This document shows positions 37,346 through 49,283 of a stretch of 64,000 bases of DNA, piece after piece; positions within the stretch are counted from its first letter, which is position 1, and each line of letters opens with the position of its first letter. The notes beneath the pieces were generated by a model. The model did not search any database, had not been told where the DNA came from, and saw nothing but the letters and a program-made list of their open reading frames with translations. Source of the stretch: Larix kaempferi (lineage: Eukaryota; Streptophyta; Pinopsida; Pinales; Pinaceae); assembly GCA_027924585.1 (NCBI GenBank), contig BSBM01001067.1, positions 4,094,501 through 4,158,500 on the forward strand. Reading direction: 5' to 3'. The position numbers were made by a program, and so were the translations under genes.

Positions 37346-39560
37346 ATGGACAAGCAGGAAGGTATTTCAACTAACAGAGAGCCAAGGTTTGATGGAACCA
37401 ACTATAAATTCTGTAAGGTTAGGATGGAAGTATATCTGCAATCACTAGGAGCAGATGTCTGGCAGTCCGTTATTGACGGCTACAATTTCCCAACAGTTGT
37501 GCCAGTTAATCCAGTATAGAGGATAATCTATGAATGCAATGAAAGAGATAGAAACACACTGCTTTTTGGTTTGACTGGTAATGAGTTCGTTAAGGTTATG
37601 CACTGTGCATCGTCCAAAGAGGTTTGGGACAAACTCATAGGTGTCTATGAAGGTTACGAGAAGGTAAAGAAAGCAAAGTTGCAGAACTACTACGGTTTAT
37701 TTGAATCTCTGAAAATGGAATATGAAGAGAACATTACCTCTTATTTCCTAAGAGTTGATGAGATAGTTAATGTTATCAAAATTATTGGGGTCACTTTGGA
37801 AGAAGAATCTGTTGTACAAAAGATACTAAGAACTCTTTCCTCAAGGTTTGATGCAAAGGTGCCTGCATTGGAAGACAAAGCTAATCTTGAATATCTAACA
37901 AAGGATGAGCTTCAGGGGATTTTTTCTGCATATGAGATTATAATTGAGAAAGAGACTCCCATCAGAAAGGAAGTCGCTTTTAAAGCTACTGGGAAGGACG
38001 AGCATGATCATGACAAGGACTACTGTGATGAATCGGATGATGAGGAATCAAAATTTGTTAGAAAGATGAAAAGAGGACGAGGTAAGTATAAGAAAAAGTT
38101 GCCCTTAAAATGTTTCAAATGTGGAGGAGTAGGTCATTATGCCTCTAAGTGTCCTTACAGAAAAAATGAAGACAACGATAGCGAGGAAGAATGCAGTTAT
38201 CATGAACGTAGAAATACGCGCACTCAACTCATAACTAAAAATAAAAGGAGGATTCCAAAACAAAAGAAAAGTATGTACACTGAGGAAGATAACAATGTAT
38301 ATGAAGGAAGTGATTGCGACAAAGAACCAAAATAAGTACTTTTCATGGCCTTTGTGGAAGAATAAAGCAGAGATGAAAAGAAGAAGAGTGGTTCAAAGAA
38401 TACTCCAGTTGCGCAAAGCAAACCAGAATCACTGGACAAATACATCTTTAGTGGATCGTTCAAAACACCTCCGAAGCCAGTTACATCTCCAAATATTGTT
38501 CCAGAGGTCAAGACTGATAGTCAATCTAAAGTAGAAGAAAATGCTACAAATATTGACTGGGAAGGAGAATTGATTAGTGCCTTGGATGACTTGAAGAAGT
38601 CAAGAAAGAAGAATAAATTATTGCAGGAACAGTTATCGAAGTACGAGGAACATGACAAACCATTTAAAGAATCTCTTCAAATAAAAGTTCGTGAAAAGGT
38701 AACCAACTATGAGATACAATTGATTTGTACACAAGATAAGGTCAAAGTGCTTGAGGAAGAGAAATCTGCATTGAATGCTTCTTTAGAAAAATTGGCGTGG
38801 GAAATCAGGATGTTGACAAATCAGCTTGAGGAGAAGGGCGAAGATATATCTTGTCTAGAAGACAAATTGGTTGAGATGAAGGGTAAGCAAAAAGTCCAAG
38901 ATCCCATAATGATTTGTGCACATCAAGAAGCAACAAGGATAGTATTGATGATTAAGTAAAAGACAAGTTGAAAGACAACACATCAATTCTAAACAATATC
39001 TTGAAATATCAGAGACCACCCGAAGAAAAAACAAGCCTTGGTTATGAAAAGGACTCAAATAAGGTCAATGCTAGAGAACATTGCTCAGATCATGTTAAGT
39101 CCTTCAGGTACGATGACTACAACTCTTTTAAACATACTAATCAAATAAGGGTTAATAGGATGAAGTGCACAAGATGTAATCGCTTTGTTCATGTTGCAAA
39201 ATGTTGTCAAATTGTGAGATGCTATGCATGTGATGGTTTTGGACATAATGATGTGTACTGTCGAAGGGTAGTAAACTGTCCAGATGAATACTTATTGAAC
39301 AAAGGAAATACATTGTGAGAAATTATAGAGAAAATTCTCAAGTACATAATCATGTTAGTAGTGCACACATGAAAACATGGGTAAGGAAATCTCCTCATAA
39401 GTGCATAGAAGAAGCAGAAAATACGGGTACATCCAAAGCAACAAGTAATTGTTGCTCCTCCTATTGATCCTAAAAGAATAAGGTGAAGACCCTTGAATTA
39501 AAAAATGATGCTTCTTAGAATTGAAGGAATAAGATAAGTGTGTTGATAGAAGGTGTCTAT
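37346..39560 (+). pseudogene. Copia-B gag with coiled coil and three CCHC knuckles
   Basis: Starts MDKQEGISTNREPRFDG. The UBN2-type Gag (VWDKLIGVYEGYEKVKKAKL, MEYEENITSYFLRVDEIVN) runs open over 37571-38335 and ends in a first knuckle, CFKCGGVGHYASKC, and an acidic tail. In the same frame, after stops near 38333 and 38364, comes a long coiled-coil region (38530-38955; LLQEQLSKYEE, VKVLEEEKSALNASLEKL). After a frame change near 38960 two more knuckles follow, CTRCNRFVHVAKCC and CYACDGFGHNDVYC. A stop also lies near 37517. The frame fades out around 39560 without reaching a protease. Confidence 0.88.
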
Positions 39561-40419
39561 CGCAATATTCATCATAATTGCACAAGGTTATGTGTTAAGT
39601 TGCAAATATCATAGAAAGAAAGTTAAGACACATGCACGCAGTAGTTTTTTCCCGAGTGATCTTGCATGTGATACAGTAAAGAACAGAGCAATTATTTGAA
39701 TTAAGTATTGTAGACACAAAAGGAAAATTCTTGCATAAACATTGTTGAAAAAGAGACACGATTCGATGCAAAATATAAATTTTATTATATTCAAAATCAA
39801 CCTGTTTACAAAATTGCATGAGTTGGGACTCCATGCCTAGGCCAAAAGATGTATACAAACAAAGCTGACAAAATTCAGTGGCTGAAGTGATCTAAAACCG
39901 TAGTTCAAGGTAAATGTCTGTGTCTAGTTGGTTTGCAAGATGAAGCTCCAAGTCCACCAACACAAGTGGAGTACACTCTGAAGAAGGAAACAAAGGAAGG
40001 AGTTGCAGAGTTGCAGACAATGATGGTGCAGTTTGTTGAGGCCAAAGCAAGGACAATTCACTCAAATTCTGTTGTTGCACTCTAGATTGTTAACCCGATG
40101 AGTTAGATGAGTTAGTTGTTCGGAATTCCCGAGATACACCTGCGGCTGAGCGTATTGATGATGGAACTCTGTTTCTTCCATCTGCCATTTCCAGATGCCC
40201 ATGTCAACCCTCAGGAACGATAATTCAGACTGCTGTGTCTGAATTGCAAGTCACACATTCTCAATGGAGGTATAACAATGCAATGTGACATGGAAATGCA
40301 GAAGTGGAAAAGGTGATGAACCAGGAATTGGTCATGGAACTCTAATAGAATTGAATGAAAGACATTCACACACATGAAATTAATTCGATGAGATATGCAT
40401 TCAATATTGTGCAAGTCAA
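39561..40419. other. Unassigned, not copia; minus-strand leader-like sequence
   Basis: Copia-B homology is lost in this stretch. On the minus strand, starting after the PBS-like motif at 40425, an ATG near 40184 opens a Ser/Arg-rich frame (MADGRNRVPSS) that is soon interrupted. It may be the 5' internal part of another minus-strand LTR element. No family can be named. Confidence 0.3.
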
Positions 40420-40424
40420 AGAAG

Positions 40425-40446
40425 GTGGTGGAGTCGCCAAAATTGT
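40425..40446 (-). other. PBS-like motif next to a possible LTR end
   Basis: On the minus strand AATCCGACACA is followed within a few bases by TTGGCGACTCCACC. GGCGACTCCAC-type sequences commonly act as primer binding sites in plant gypsy elements, and ..ACA fits an LTR end. The matching second LTR was not found. Confidence 0.35.
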
Positions 40447-41499
40447 GTCGGATTTAATAAGCTTTGGAAGGGTGTACGAAAGGCAGGAATCCAATCCATT
40501 GCTTCGTGCTATGGAATGATGTTGCCCCAAAATATCAAGTACGACGATGACACGTAATTGACCCCACACGAACTGTGTATCATATCTACTTTAATGCTGA
40601 ACTGGTGGATAAACGTGCCAAATATTTGGTTTCCATGACAAGGGATGCGACGAGGCAATGAGACAACATAATAAATGCGACAAATGAAACAGTTAAGTTA
40701 GCGATGTTAGTCCTAAATTCTCCAACTAGAATACTGGGCTACAGAGTTTAGGCACCACAAGTTTAAATATTGGTTTTTCATTTATCAAATAATGGATTTG
40801 GATTATGAGGGATGATGAAGGATGATGATTTGAAAAAGAAAGGAAAAAACATACATCTAAAAACATCAGACTTTACTAAATAAGGATATGCACAAAGACA
40901 AACAGTCCATACTGAGATCATCAAATATGAAGAATAAGATTCAATAACCTTTAATGATACAAGATAGAAATTAACATAATATGATCATTTGCATCATGTT
41001 AATCATTATGTTTAAAAATATTTTTTAAACACAATAAAAAAACATTCATTTGCATGTTCAAGCATACATAAATAAAACATCAGTATAGATAAAAAAAACA
41101 AGAAAAGGTTTAAACAGAACCATAAAACATTCAAGTGCATGAAAGGCTAAAACCTAGCTCCCAATTTAAATAATAATGGATATCAACATATAATAGATCC
41201 TTATATTAGAAAAATATATATGTCTGCCATAAGCATTGAAACATTCTCATGACATTCATCCAAAAAAGTCCTAGTTCTCTGTGTTTCATTTACAATTTCT
41301 AGGCATAAGTCTTTAAAACAACCAGATCTCAAAGATCCACTATTTGAGGATCCAAAATGCTAAAAATAGTTATAGGCTACAAGCTAGGAACTATAGAATA
41401 AAAAAAACTATTATTCCAAGATCTCGATCAAGGCTTTTGACCAAAAAGAAAAATTGCCATCTGCAATATAAACAACTATCAAGAGGAAGATATATGATT
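40447..41499. other. AT-rich non-coding stretch, possibly an LTR on the minus strand
   Basis: No ORF seen. If 40447 is an LTR edge, this is its body. It lies directly downstream (in sense) of the minus-strand reading frame at 41500-43311. Confidence 0.3.
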
Positions 41500-43311
41500 T
41501 CATATGCGTCGAGCTGCTTCTGCCAGCACAACAAGTCCATCTAAAGCTTGCGCTTTTCTTTGAAGACAAGTACATTCCCTTTGCAAGCTACAAAGATTAT
41601 GTTCAAGCTCTTCTTTTTCCTTTAAAAAGATTAGCATTCTCTTGTTGTGCTATCTTCCTTCTCTTAACAGCTTCATTAGCTACCTTAACCAGCTCTGAAT
41701 AATTCATGTTTATCTCCTGGAGGTCTTGTCTCAGCATCTGATTGGCATGAATTAATATGTCATTAATTTTATTAACATGCTCATTCTAAGTTTTAAACTG
41801 ATTTAGTTCTGCTTTTTGCTTTGCTATTTTACTTTCTTCTTATAAAAGACTCAGGCCTTCATTAACTTCTTTTGGAGTACTATTCTCGATTGAGATTTCC
41901 TTTCCCTTGGATGATTCCCCAAATTCTAGTTCAACTATGCCTTTACCCTTGTCTTATGAATTATGAAATTTCAGAACTAATTCTTCTTTAGAATTTTCAT
42001 CCGTAGAATTACTTTTAGCTGATTCGTCATCTTGAATCAGATTTGGAATGTTCCTCAGACTTTGATCAATTTTATCTAATACCTATCCAAGTATGTTTTC
42101 CAATCCTTTTTCTTTAGAATCCTCTTCCTCAGATGAGTCTTGAATGCTGATTGTTTCATTATTTTTAATCCCGGGATTCAAGACGGCTTTAATATTCAAC
42201 CTAAGTTGATTTGTTGGTCGTGTTCTAGGCCCACTGTAAACCTTGAGTACCTTCGATAAACATATAGGAGACACATTCTCATAAGTCCTCTGTTCTAGAT
42301 TCTTTTCAATATCGCTTTCTTTCTTATCACATACGACACCAAAGCTTTCACATGGATTGGACTGAGCCTTAAAGCTTTGTGTCGGTTCTCCATGATCAAT
42401 TCTTTCGTCAATGAGCTTGGCAGGGGTTTGAATAGTGATTTCCTCTTCAATCGGCTCAAATTCAAACCCTTTTTGTTCATTCTTTTCATGATGAAATTTG
42501 TATTCATTACTTTCTTTCTCATTTAAGCTAGGATATACTCTTGAAGTTTTCTTCACAACACAAGCCTGCTTTTTTTTTATGTGAGCGACTTGTTCATCAT
42601 TGCATTCATAGTATTTCTGTTCGGATTTAAATTCAGACCAAAAGAGGAAATGAGACCAAGATCTTTCATTTTTCTTTAACTCTTAAATCACTAGAAGCTT
42701 TACTAATTCGTGGTGAAAAACACTGTGACTGGAAGACTCAGGATGATTTTGCAGCCTGGTTTCCATTTTGCCTAGAATTCTCAAGAAAAAGTAAGGTAGG
42801 TTAAATTTTTGAATACTTGCTATGTGAACAAAGAATCACATATGATATAAGAAAACCATGGCAAATCTCCCCTCACAGGTTACATATCTTTGTACTATCT
42901 CCAGGATGTCGTGCCATTCTTCCAGAAGACAAGTTTTCTAGATTCCTGCACTCCTGCTAGGGTTTCTGTATTGGGGAAGAAGAAACTTATTATAGTTTGC
43001 ATCAACTTGGTATTTTTTGAACCATATTTCTCCTTCCGGGGATACATTGATTTCCAATGTAATTGATTCCTCTGTGACCTGAAACTCAGAGCCGTTGAAA
43101 TTTACCACTGATCCTTTAAAATTCAACGCAAATTTTCTTGTTACCTCCATGTTATGACCATGAATATTTTCTCACATAGAGAACCACCCTACATCTTTCA
43201 GTCTTTTAACTCACTGTGGGAACTTACTGGTCCAATTCATATTCTCAGGCTCGATTTGAAGCAATTTCCTGCTAGTTCCACTGGGTCGCTTCTTCTTATC
43301 AAGATTCATCT
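41500..43311 (-). pseudogene. Minus-strand protein of unknown function (transposon-associated?), main part
   Basis: One long frame with a few stops and one late frameshift. From 43309: MNLDKKKRPSGTSRKL, then MEVTRKFALNFKGSVVNFNG at 43150, WFKKYQVDANYNKFLLPQYR, EEWHDILEIVQRYVTCEGRF, KFNLPYFFLRILGKM. An acidic, Lys/Glu-rich section follows (42556-42083, open), then a coiled-coil-like C-terminus (QENANLF, EELEHNLCSLQ) ending AARRI-stop at 41500. Stops lie near 43202, 43172, 42936, 42865, 42680, 42081, 41950 and 41840. The N-terminal part resembles what is loosely called a putative plant transposon protein domain. No catalytic motif is visible. Gyp-1 interrupts it at its 5' side. Confidence 0.6.
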
Positions 43312-43716
43312 TGAGAAGAACCTACAACAATTAATTGATAAAATGCACGATCTATTAGAACACAAAATATTTTTATTGATCGCGGGCTACTTCAAGGGGG
43401 CAACCTCCTTTGAGCAAGCTCAATACAAACAACTTCTTGGTGCCTTCATTGGCCTCAACACACACTTATATACTAATTCTATGCGCTAATACTATGGATC
43501 AATACCATGGAACATATAATACTATGAGATGACTTACAAAGCATATGCGTCCAATACTATGCATCAATACCATGGAACATATAATACTATGGGCTAATAC
43601 AAACTAAGGATCAATACCATGGAACATATAATACTACGGGACGACTTACAAATCATATGCGTCCAATAAAACTATACTAACAAAGTAAAGAGAAGGGTTG
43701 ACACAGGTTCCTAACA
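43312..43716 (-). repeat. Gyp-1 3' LTR (405 bp)
   Basis: In sense it begins TGTTAGGAACC, directly after the PPT AACGGGGAGGGGA (43717-43729). It contains three copies of atcaataccatggaacatat, each with a CCATGG palindrome. Confidence 0.92.
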
Positions 43717-43745
43717 TCCCCTCCCCGTTAGAAAAAGCTTTGTCC

Positions 43746-46549
43746 TCAAAGCTTTAGATGTGGAAAATGATGCTGAATCTGAAGGAGTGGTTCCCATGTA
43801 GCATTCTCTGGTTTTATTTTGCGCCACTGAATTAATACCCCTGTGATAGATCGAGAGTGAAGCTGGCGAAGGCACCTAGTGAGGATGGCCTCCGGCTCCA
43901 AAAGGATGGATCCTTCATTATCTAGTTTTGGTAAAATAGTTTGTCCTCTGATGCCGGTGCCAAGAACTTTCGTCAGACAAGAGACATGAAATAATGGATG
44001 AATGCAGGAGGAAGGAGGAAGTTCCAATTTATAAGCAACGAACCCAATATTCTGAAGAACCTTATAGGGCCCATAGAGCTTTGGAGCGAGCTTATGACGC
44101 CCTATGATTTTCAGGGAGGATTGCTTAGAAGGTTGTAGACGAAGAAAAATCATATCACCTACTTGAAAAGTGCACTCAGAACGATGCTGATTGGTTTGTT
44201 GTTGCATTTAAATTCTTGCCATGTGAAGATTGTCCTACAAAATGTGAAGAATCTGATCGCAGTTTCGAAGAACCGAGCCAATTTCCTGAACTGGTGAACT
44301 GTTGAGGGTGTATGGAAGAAGAACTGGCGGTGCCTGACCATAGATTGCTTCTTATGGAGTCATTTTAGATGCAGTATTGTACCACCGGATCCCTTCAATG
44401 AAATCCATAGAAATATTTGTCCAAATCCGTGTAGGGATGGGAAAGGGTTTGAGCAATCCCGGAAGGAGTTTCGTTTCACCCTTGTTGACCTCGAAAGTAT
44501 CACATTCAGCTACCATCTGTTGAATTTTCTTGTTCATTCCCAGCCAAAAGAAGTTACACTGTGCCCGCTCATACGTTTTGAGTAACCCAGAGTGCCGTGC
44601 CGATGGAGAATCATGGAGTTCATAGAAGACATAGACCTGCTGAACAGATTGCAACCAATTTGGAACTGGCATAGAAATAGATGAAAGAGGAACTTGGTCA
44701 TCAAATGTGTGAGAAAGAGCATCCGCCACCAGATTGTCCTTACCACTCTTGTAAGTGAGCTCATAGGCATAACCCATGAGTTTTCTAACCCAGTTCAGTT
44801 GTGCTAGGGAGGAGACCCATTGTTCCATGAAATTTTTCAGACTCTGGTGATCAGTCTTGTTGCAGAAATAATTCCCGAATAGGTATGGCTGTCACTTCTG
44901 TATCGCATGCAAAATAGCCATCATTTCCTTCTCAGATGTAGAGGTGGATAAATTGTTACCGAAAAGGTCTCTTGAAGGTGGCAATCTCATTGGTTCAAAA
45001 AAGACACTTGCATATCTATCCAAAATGTCTTGTAGGTCCAAGGGAGTAGTGGAGACCGTTGATGGGTGCATCTGAATGTAATGGAGCTGAGCGATGACAC
45101 CATGTGAATTCTTCTTAAGGATATTTTCCAGGCGATGTGAACTGATGATGTGGAGAGACCCTGGTTGTAATCCCGTAAATCTGTTCTTTTTCCCATTGAC
45201 TGGAAACTACATCCAAAGTTCAACAAAATCCCATAAGATGGGGCCAAGTGTGCGTAACCATTGAACACCCAAAACCACATCACATCCGCCTAAGGAAAAG
45301 GCAAACATGTCAGAGCGCATGTTATAATATTCCATAGAGATATGCACATTGAGACACTTCCCCTTGCAAGGTAAGGTAATCCCATTGGTAATCATGACTT
45401 CAAAGTTGGAGCAAGGATGGACAAAAAAACAGCCTATTTGGTGATTTGAGGGTCAATGAAATTATGAGTGCTACCATAATCAACGAGGATTGTACGAGGG
45501 AGCTTCTTGAAGTAACCCCTGACCCACATTGTTTGTGGAGTGGTGACTTCGACTAAAGCATGGAGAGATATATCTGGATGGTGGTCTGGAGACAGAGGGT
45601 CAACAGGCGGCTGGTGAATGTAGACCTGATCATCGATTGTATGTAGAGATTCTTCTCCAAGTTCATAGGTAGGCAGAGAATCCACATCCAATAGATAGAG
45701 CTGTTTCTCAACACATCTATGTCCCCGAGTGACTTTCTCATCACAATTATAACAAAGCCCTTTTTCGCTACGTGCCTGCATATCTGCTTCAAACAAATGC
45801 TTGATAGGAGTTGGGCGAGGAGCTCGCGTGATGGGAGGTCATTGGGAAACCATATTTCTGAATGAAACAAAAGTGGATTTGGAGTGTTATTGGGCTGTGA
45901 TCTTGTCCTCCGCCAACTTAGCCAACCCTAGGACTTCCATCATTGTGTTGGGACATACCATTTTAACCTCTGAGCGGATTTCATCCTTGAGACCACTGAT
46001 AAAACAACTCCTGTAGAATTCATCAGACAATCCTTCTGTGTGATTGGCTAGTTTCTCAAATTATGTCTGATACTCTCTCACAGTGCCAATTTGGTGAAGT
46101 TTAGTGAGTGCTCTTGTGAAGTCATCAAAAGAACTAGGACCAAATCATTGCAATAGGAGTTTGCAAAAATATGTCCATTTTGGCTCGTCATGAGCCTTGA
46201 TGTACTAATGGTACCATTGAAGAGATTCATGTTCCAAATGAAAAGATGCAAGTGGAAATTTGTGGAAATCACAAGTATTATGCAGACTGGAATATTTTTC
46301 TACCCGGTATATCCATCCAGTCGGATCATTACCATTGAAGCAAGGAAAATCAAGCTTCAGCCCATGAAAATTGCTAGAAGAAGAGAACCCAGTGTCTGCA
46401 TAAGATTCTGGCTGTCGTTTATTGTTCATGGATGAACACTGAAGATGGAGGCTGAGAAATTTTTCATCCAGATCTTGGAGTTTGGTTTTGAGGGATGAAA
46501 GTTCTTCCTCCATGATTTGTGCTCCTGCGCGGGTGACAACCATAACCAA
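43746..46549 (-). pseudogene. Gyp-1 gag-pol, internally deleted
   Basis: The Gag N-terminus (46549, MVMVVTRAGAQ; FPCFNGNDPTGWIYRVEKY) is followed by a knuckle, CYNCDEKVTRGHRC (about 45750), and a protease with ILVDYGSTHNFID, where DSG is DYG. After RLPPSRDLFGNN the frame jumps straight to TSEKEMMAILHAIQ, the RNase H, so the RT palm with YxDD is absent. The integrase zinc region (ARHSGLLKTYERAQCNFFW) leads to ISMDFIEGI, then WYNTASKMTP, skipping the rest of the DD35E core. It ends in a chromodomain (GVLIQWRKIKPENATWEP). Several stops and shifts are present. Confidence 0.92.
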
Positions 46550-47502
46550 GAGTTTTTTTTTTGTGTGAATGGGTAGAGAAACACAAACACAAGCTTCTTT
46601 AGTAAAGGGAAATTTGGATTTGGGAAAAACTATTATGGGTAATTGGGGTTTATCTAGGTTTTGGACACTTTCTAATGGACAAGGAAGCAGAAAATGAGGA
46701 TTTCAAAAGCGGTGTGAAAGAATGGGAAAATTTGTCAAAGAGGAGCAAAGAAGTAGAAATAGGAAATGAACATTGTGGCAAAATTTGAAGGCGATTGGGT
46801 GAAAATCGAAGAAGTTATGACAAACCCTAAAAATAGACAAATGGGAGATTTCTGGTTTTGGGAAGTGGAATTTGGGATAGGGTCCTCAAGAATGAAATAT
46901 GCAGAATGGGAGTGTAGGGGTGTCAGTGAAGTTTCAAGGGAAACATAGTGAAAACAAAGAAGATATGGCGAAAAAAAAGAATTTTATGGCGAAAAAACAG
47001 TTTTATTTCCTTCTTTTCTGAAGGATCTGCAATGGTGTGAAAGAGATCGAAAATAGTTCTGGGCAGATGTAATCTGCGATTTATCAGCTGGAAATAGATA
47101 TGGACCCTCGATATGTGCTGCTTCCTAAAGGTTCAGGGGATTCACTCGGCCACCAATGCTATTTGACGGCTTGCGTATTGGGGCAGTACCCCTCACTCCA
47201 CAACTCAGGTCCAACTAATAATCGCTTTGCCACAAACGAAAGCTCTTGGTTTACCTCACAGGTGGGAACTTGTCAATCAGGTAGGGGTTGTTTCCCTTTT
47301 CATTGGCATGTCCTCTCAATGGGACGGCTACTTCGGGGTTCCTGTGGTACTCCTCACAATGAGTTTTAGGGCTTATATTTCCCAAGTACATCCCACAATT
47401 AAGTGGATAGGGATTATTCCTGGATCCGAACCTGCAATTGATAGGAACAAATACATATGCAAAAAAAAATTGACAAAAATTCCACCCAACGAGCCCAAGA
47501 AT
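46550..47502 (-). other. Gyp-1 5' leader, non-coding
   Basis: The stretch between PBS and gag, with no ORF I can name. Small open frames on the plus strand are taken as chance. Confidence 0.6.
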
Positions 47503-47518
47503 GTGCTCTGATACTAGA
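47503..47518 (-). other. Gyp-1 primer binding site (tRNA-iMet type)
   Basis: In sense TCTAGTATCAGAGCAC directly follows the 5' LTR; it contains TATCAGAGC of the iMet PBS. Confidence 0.8.
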
Positions 47519-47923
47519 TGATAAGAACTCGCAACAATTAATTGACAAAATGCACAATATATTAGAACACATATTATTTTTATTGATCGTGGGCCACTTC
47601 AAGGGGGGAACCTACTTTGAGCAAGCTCAATACAAATAACTTTTCGGTGCCTTCATTGGCCTCAACACACACTTATATACTAAGTCTATGCGCCAATACT
47701 ATGGATGAATACCATGGAACATATAATACTACAGGACGACTAACAAAGCATATGCGTCCAATACTATGCATCAATACCATGGAACATATAATACAATGGG
47801 CTAATACAAACTAAGGATCAATACCATGGAACATATAATACTATGTGACGACTTACAAAGCATATGTGTCCAACAAAAATATACTAAAAAAGTAAAGACA
47901 AGGGTTGACACAGGTTGCTAACA
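47519..47923 (-). repeat. Gyp-1 5' LTR (405 bp)
   Basis: Same length and structure as 43312-43716, ending TTCTTATCA in sense before the PBS. It also holds three ccatggaacatataata units. Confidence 0.92.
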
Positions 47924-47928
47924 CATCT

Positions 47929-48117
47929 TTAATTCAGGAGATAAAGGCTGAATGTTAACTTTTTGGAATTTTACTTGTATTTTAATGAAGTACATCTTCT
48001 TCTTGAAGACACTAATCCCCTGAAAACGAGGGCGTCGATTTTGAAACCAATCGGGACTGGACAGGCGATAGGCCTTTAATGATTCTAATGACTGGAGTGC
48101 TAAAATTATTCCTTAGG
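47929..48117 (-). pseudogene. 5' part of the minus-strand protein of unknown function
   Basis: Continues the frame of 41500-43311 upstream of the Gyp-1 insertion. It reads LQSLESLKAYRLSSPDWFQN, then RPRFQGISVFKKKMYFIK and IQPLSPELK, directly joined to MNLDKKKRPSG across the TSD. A TAA near 48120 bounds it upstream, so the true N-terminus is unclear. Confidence 0.55.
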
Positions 48118-48129
48118 AATACATAACTC

Positions 48130-49283
48130 AAGACATATCATAAATGACAAATGTTAGAAACAATTTCCAAAGATCAGTTCCATAATAATTACAAGATATG
48201 CGCCTTGAATCAACTCGGATTATGATTTGACATTCTGGCAACGCACACATGTATTAAAGTAATATCATGCGCTGCTAGAATATTTTAGAACACAATATGT
48301 GATATGAAGGTTCAAATCTCAACTCAAAATGCTTTTAAAATATAAGGAATATTTAAACCTCAAATATAGGAGCTAGGCCAACACTAACATAACTTAAAAT
48401 GCAAAGTGAATTCAGTTTTTAAGCAATTCAAGCAACCAAAACAAAGTGAAATAAAAATAAGTATAGAAAAGGTAGGGTGATCCTAACATAATATAAGAAA
48501 AAGGAGGTTGACAGATCTAGGAATAACAAGTGGAAAGGATAGTGCAAAACCAATAAAGCATTTATTTTGACACTACACAGTTGGCATGAAATGATGCAGA
48601 CTTGAACCACTGCGCAAAGGATGATGAATTGTTGTGACAGGAACAATAGGTCAAGATACAAAAGAAAGATAACACCCATACAAGAAAAGAAATCAAAGAT
48701 AATTATGAAAGCAATATGCAAATTGCAGGATATCAGTGCATAATTACAACAAATAAATGAAGCATGAAGATAGGGGGAGTCATCCCTGAATAGTGAATGA
48801 AAGCCGACTCAAAACAAAATGAAAGAAGAACAAGTAATTGTGCAAGTAATGGTACCTCTTTTCCATTTATGTTAAAGGTGGAGAAGATGCATGAAGCTAA
48901 GAAGAACTAAATCAAATATGCATGAGAAGTTGTGAAAGAGCATAAAGCAAAAACAACACGCAGTAAAGTATGGCGTTGATTACATGAAGCTGAATGCAGA
49001 TCATGAAGAGACAACATGACATGAAAAAGTGTGAAGTAGATTAATGAATTGACATCGTACAGATGAAACAAACATGAAAGAGCATGAATCAGATTAATGA
49101 ATAAGGAGTAACTGAAACTAGAAGAAGTACTGATAGTAGTATGCGCAGAAGTCAGAATCCCAAATAACTTAGGGGGAGTATATACACAGGCGGAGCACTG
49201 CGACAAGTAGAGATGAATAATATAGTTCAAGAAAATTATACATAGCTTCATAAGGTGTTGACATCAATGCCAAAGGGGGATAT
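48130..49283 (+). other. Copia-B 3' internal region, non-coding, with PPT
   Basis: No ORF recognised. It ends in caaagggggatat (PPT-like) directly before the second LTR at 49284. Confidence 0.5.

Larger units (their letters stand above)
43312..47923 (-). mobile_element. Gyp-1: deleted Ty3/gypsy chromovirus
   Basis: A 4612-bp minus-strand element with a 5-bp TSD, CATCT, at 43307-43311 and 47924-47928. It has 405-bp LTRs, a PBS, gag, and a pol that lacks the RT core and most of the integrase core, followed by a chromodomain. The short LTRs and chromodomain suggest a Reina-like chromovirus (inference). The LTRs differ at roughly 34 of 405 positions by eye (about 8%), so it is much older than TRG-1 or TRG-2. 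It inserted inside the minus-strand reading frame that resumes at 47929. Confidence 0.93.

Noticed and set aside
48035-48070. Possible homeodomain, because of DWFQNRR
   Set aside because: Only this short word matches; the rest of the frame has no helix III context or other homeodomain residues.
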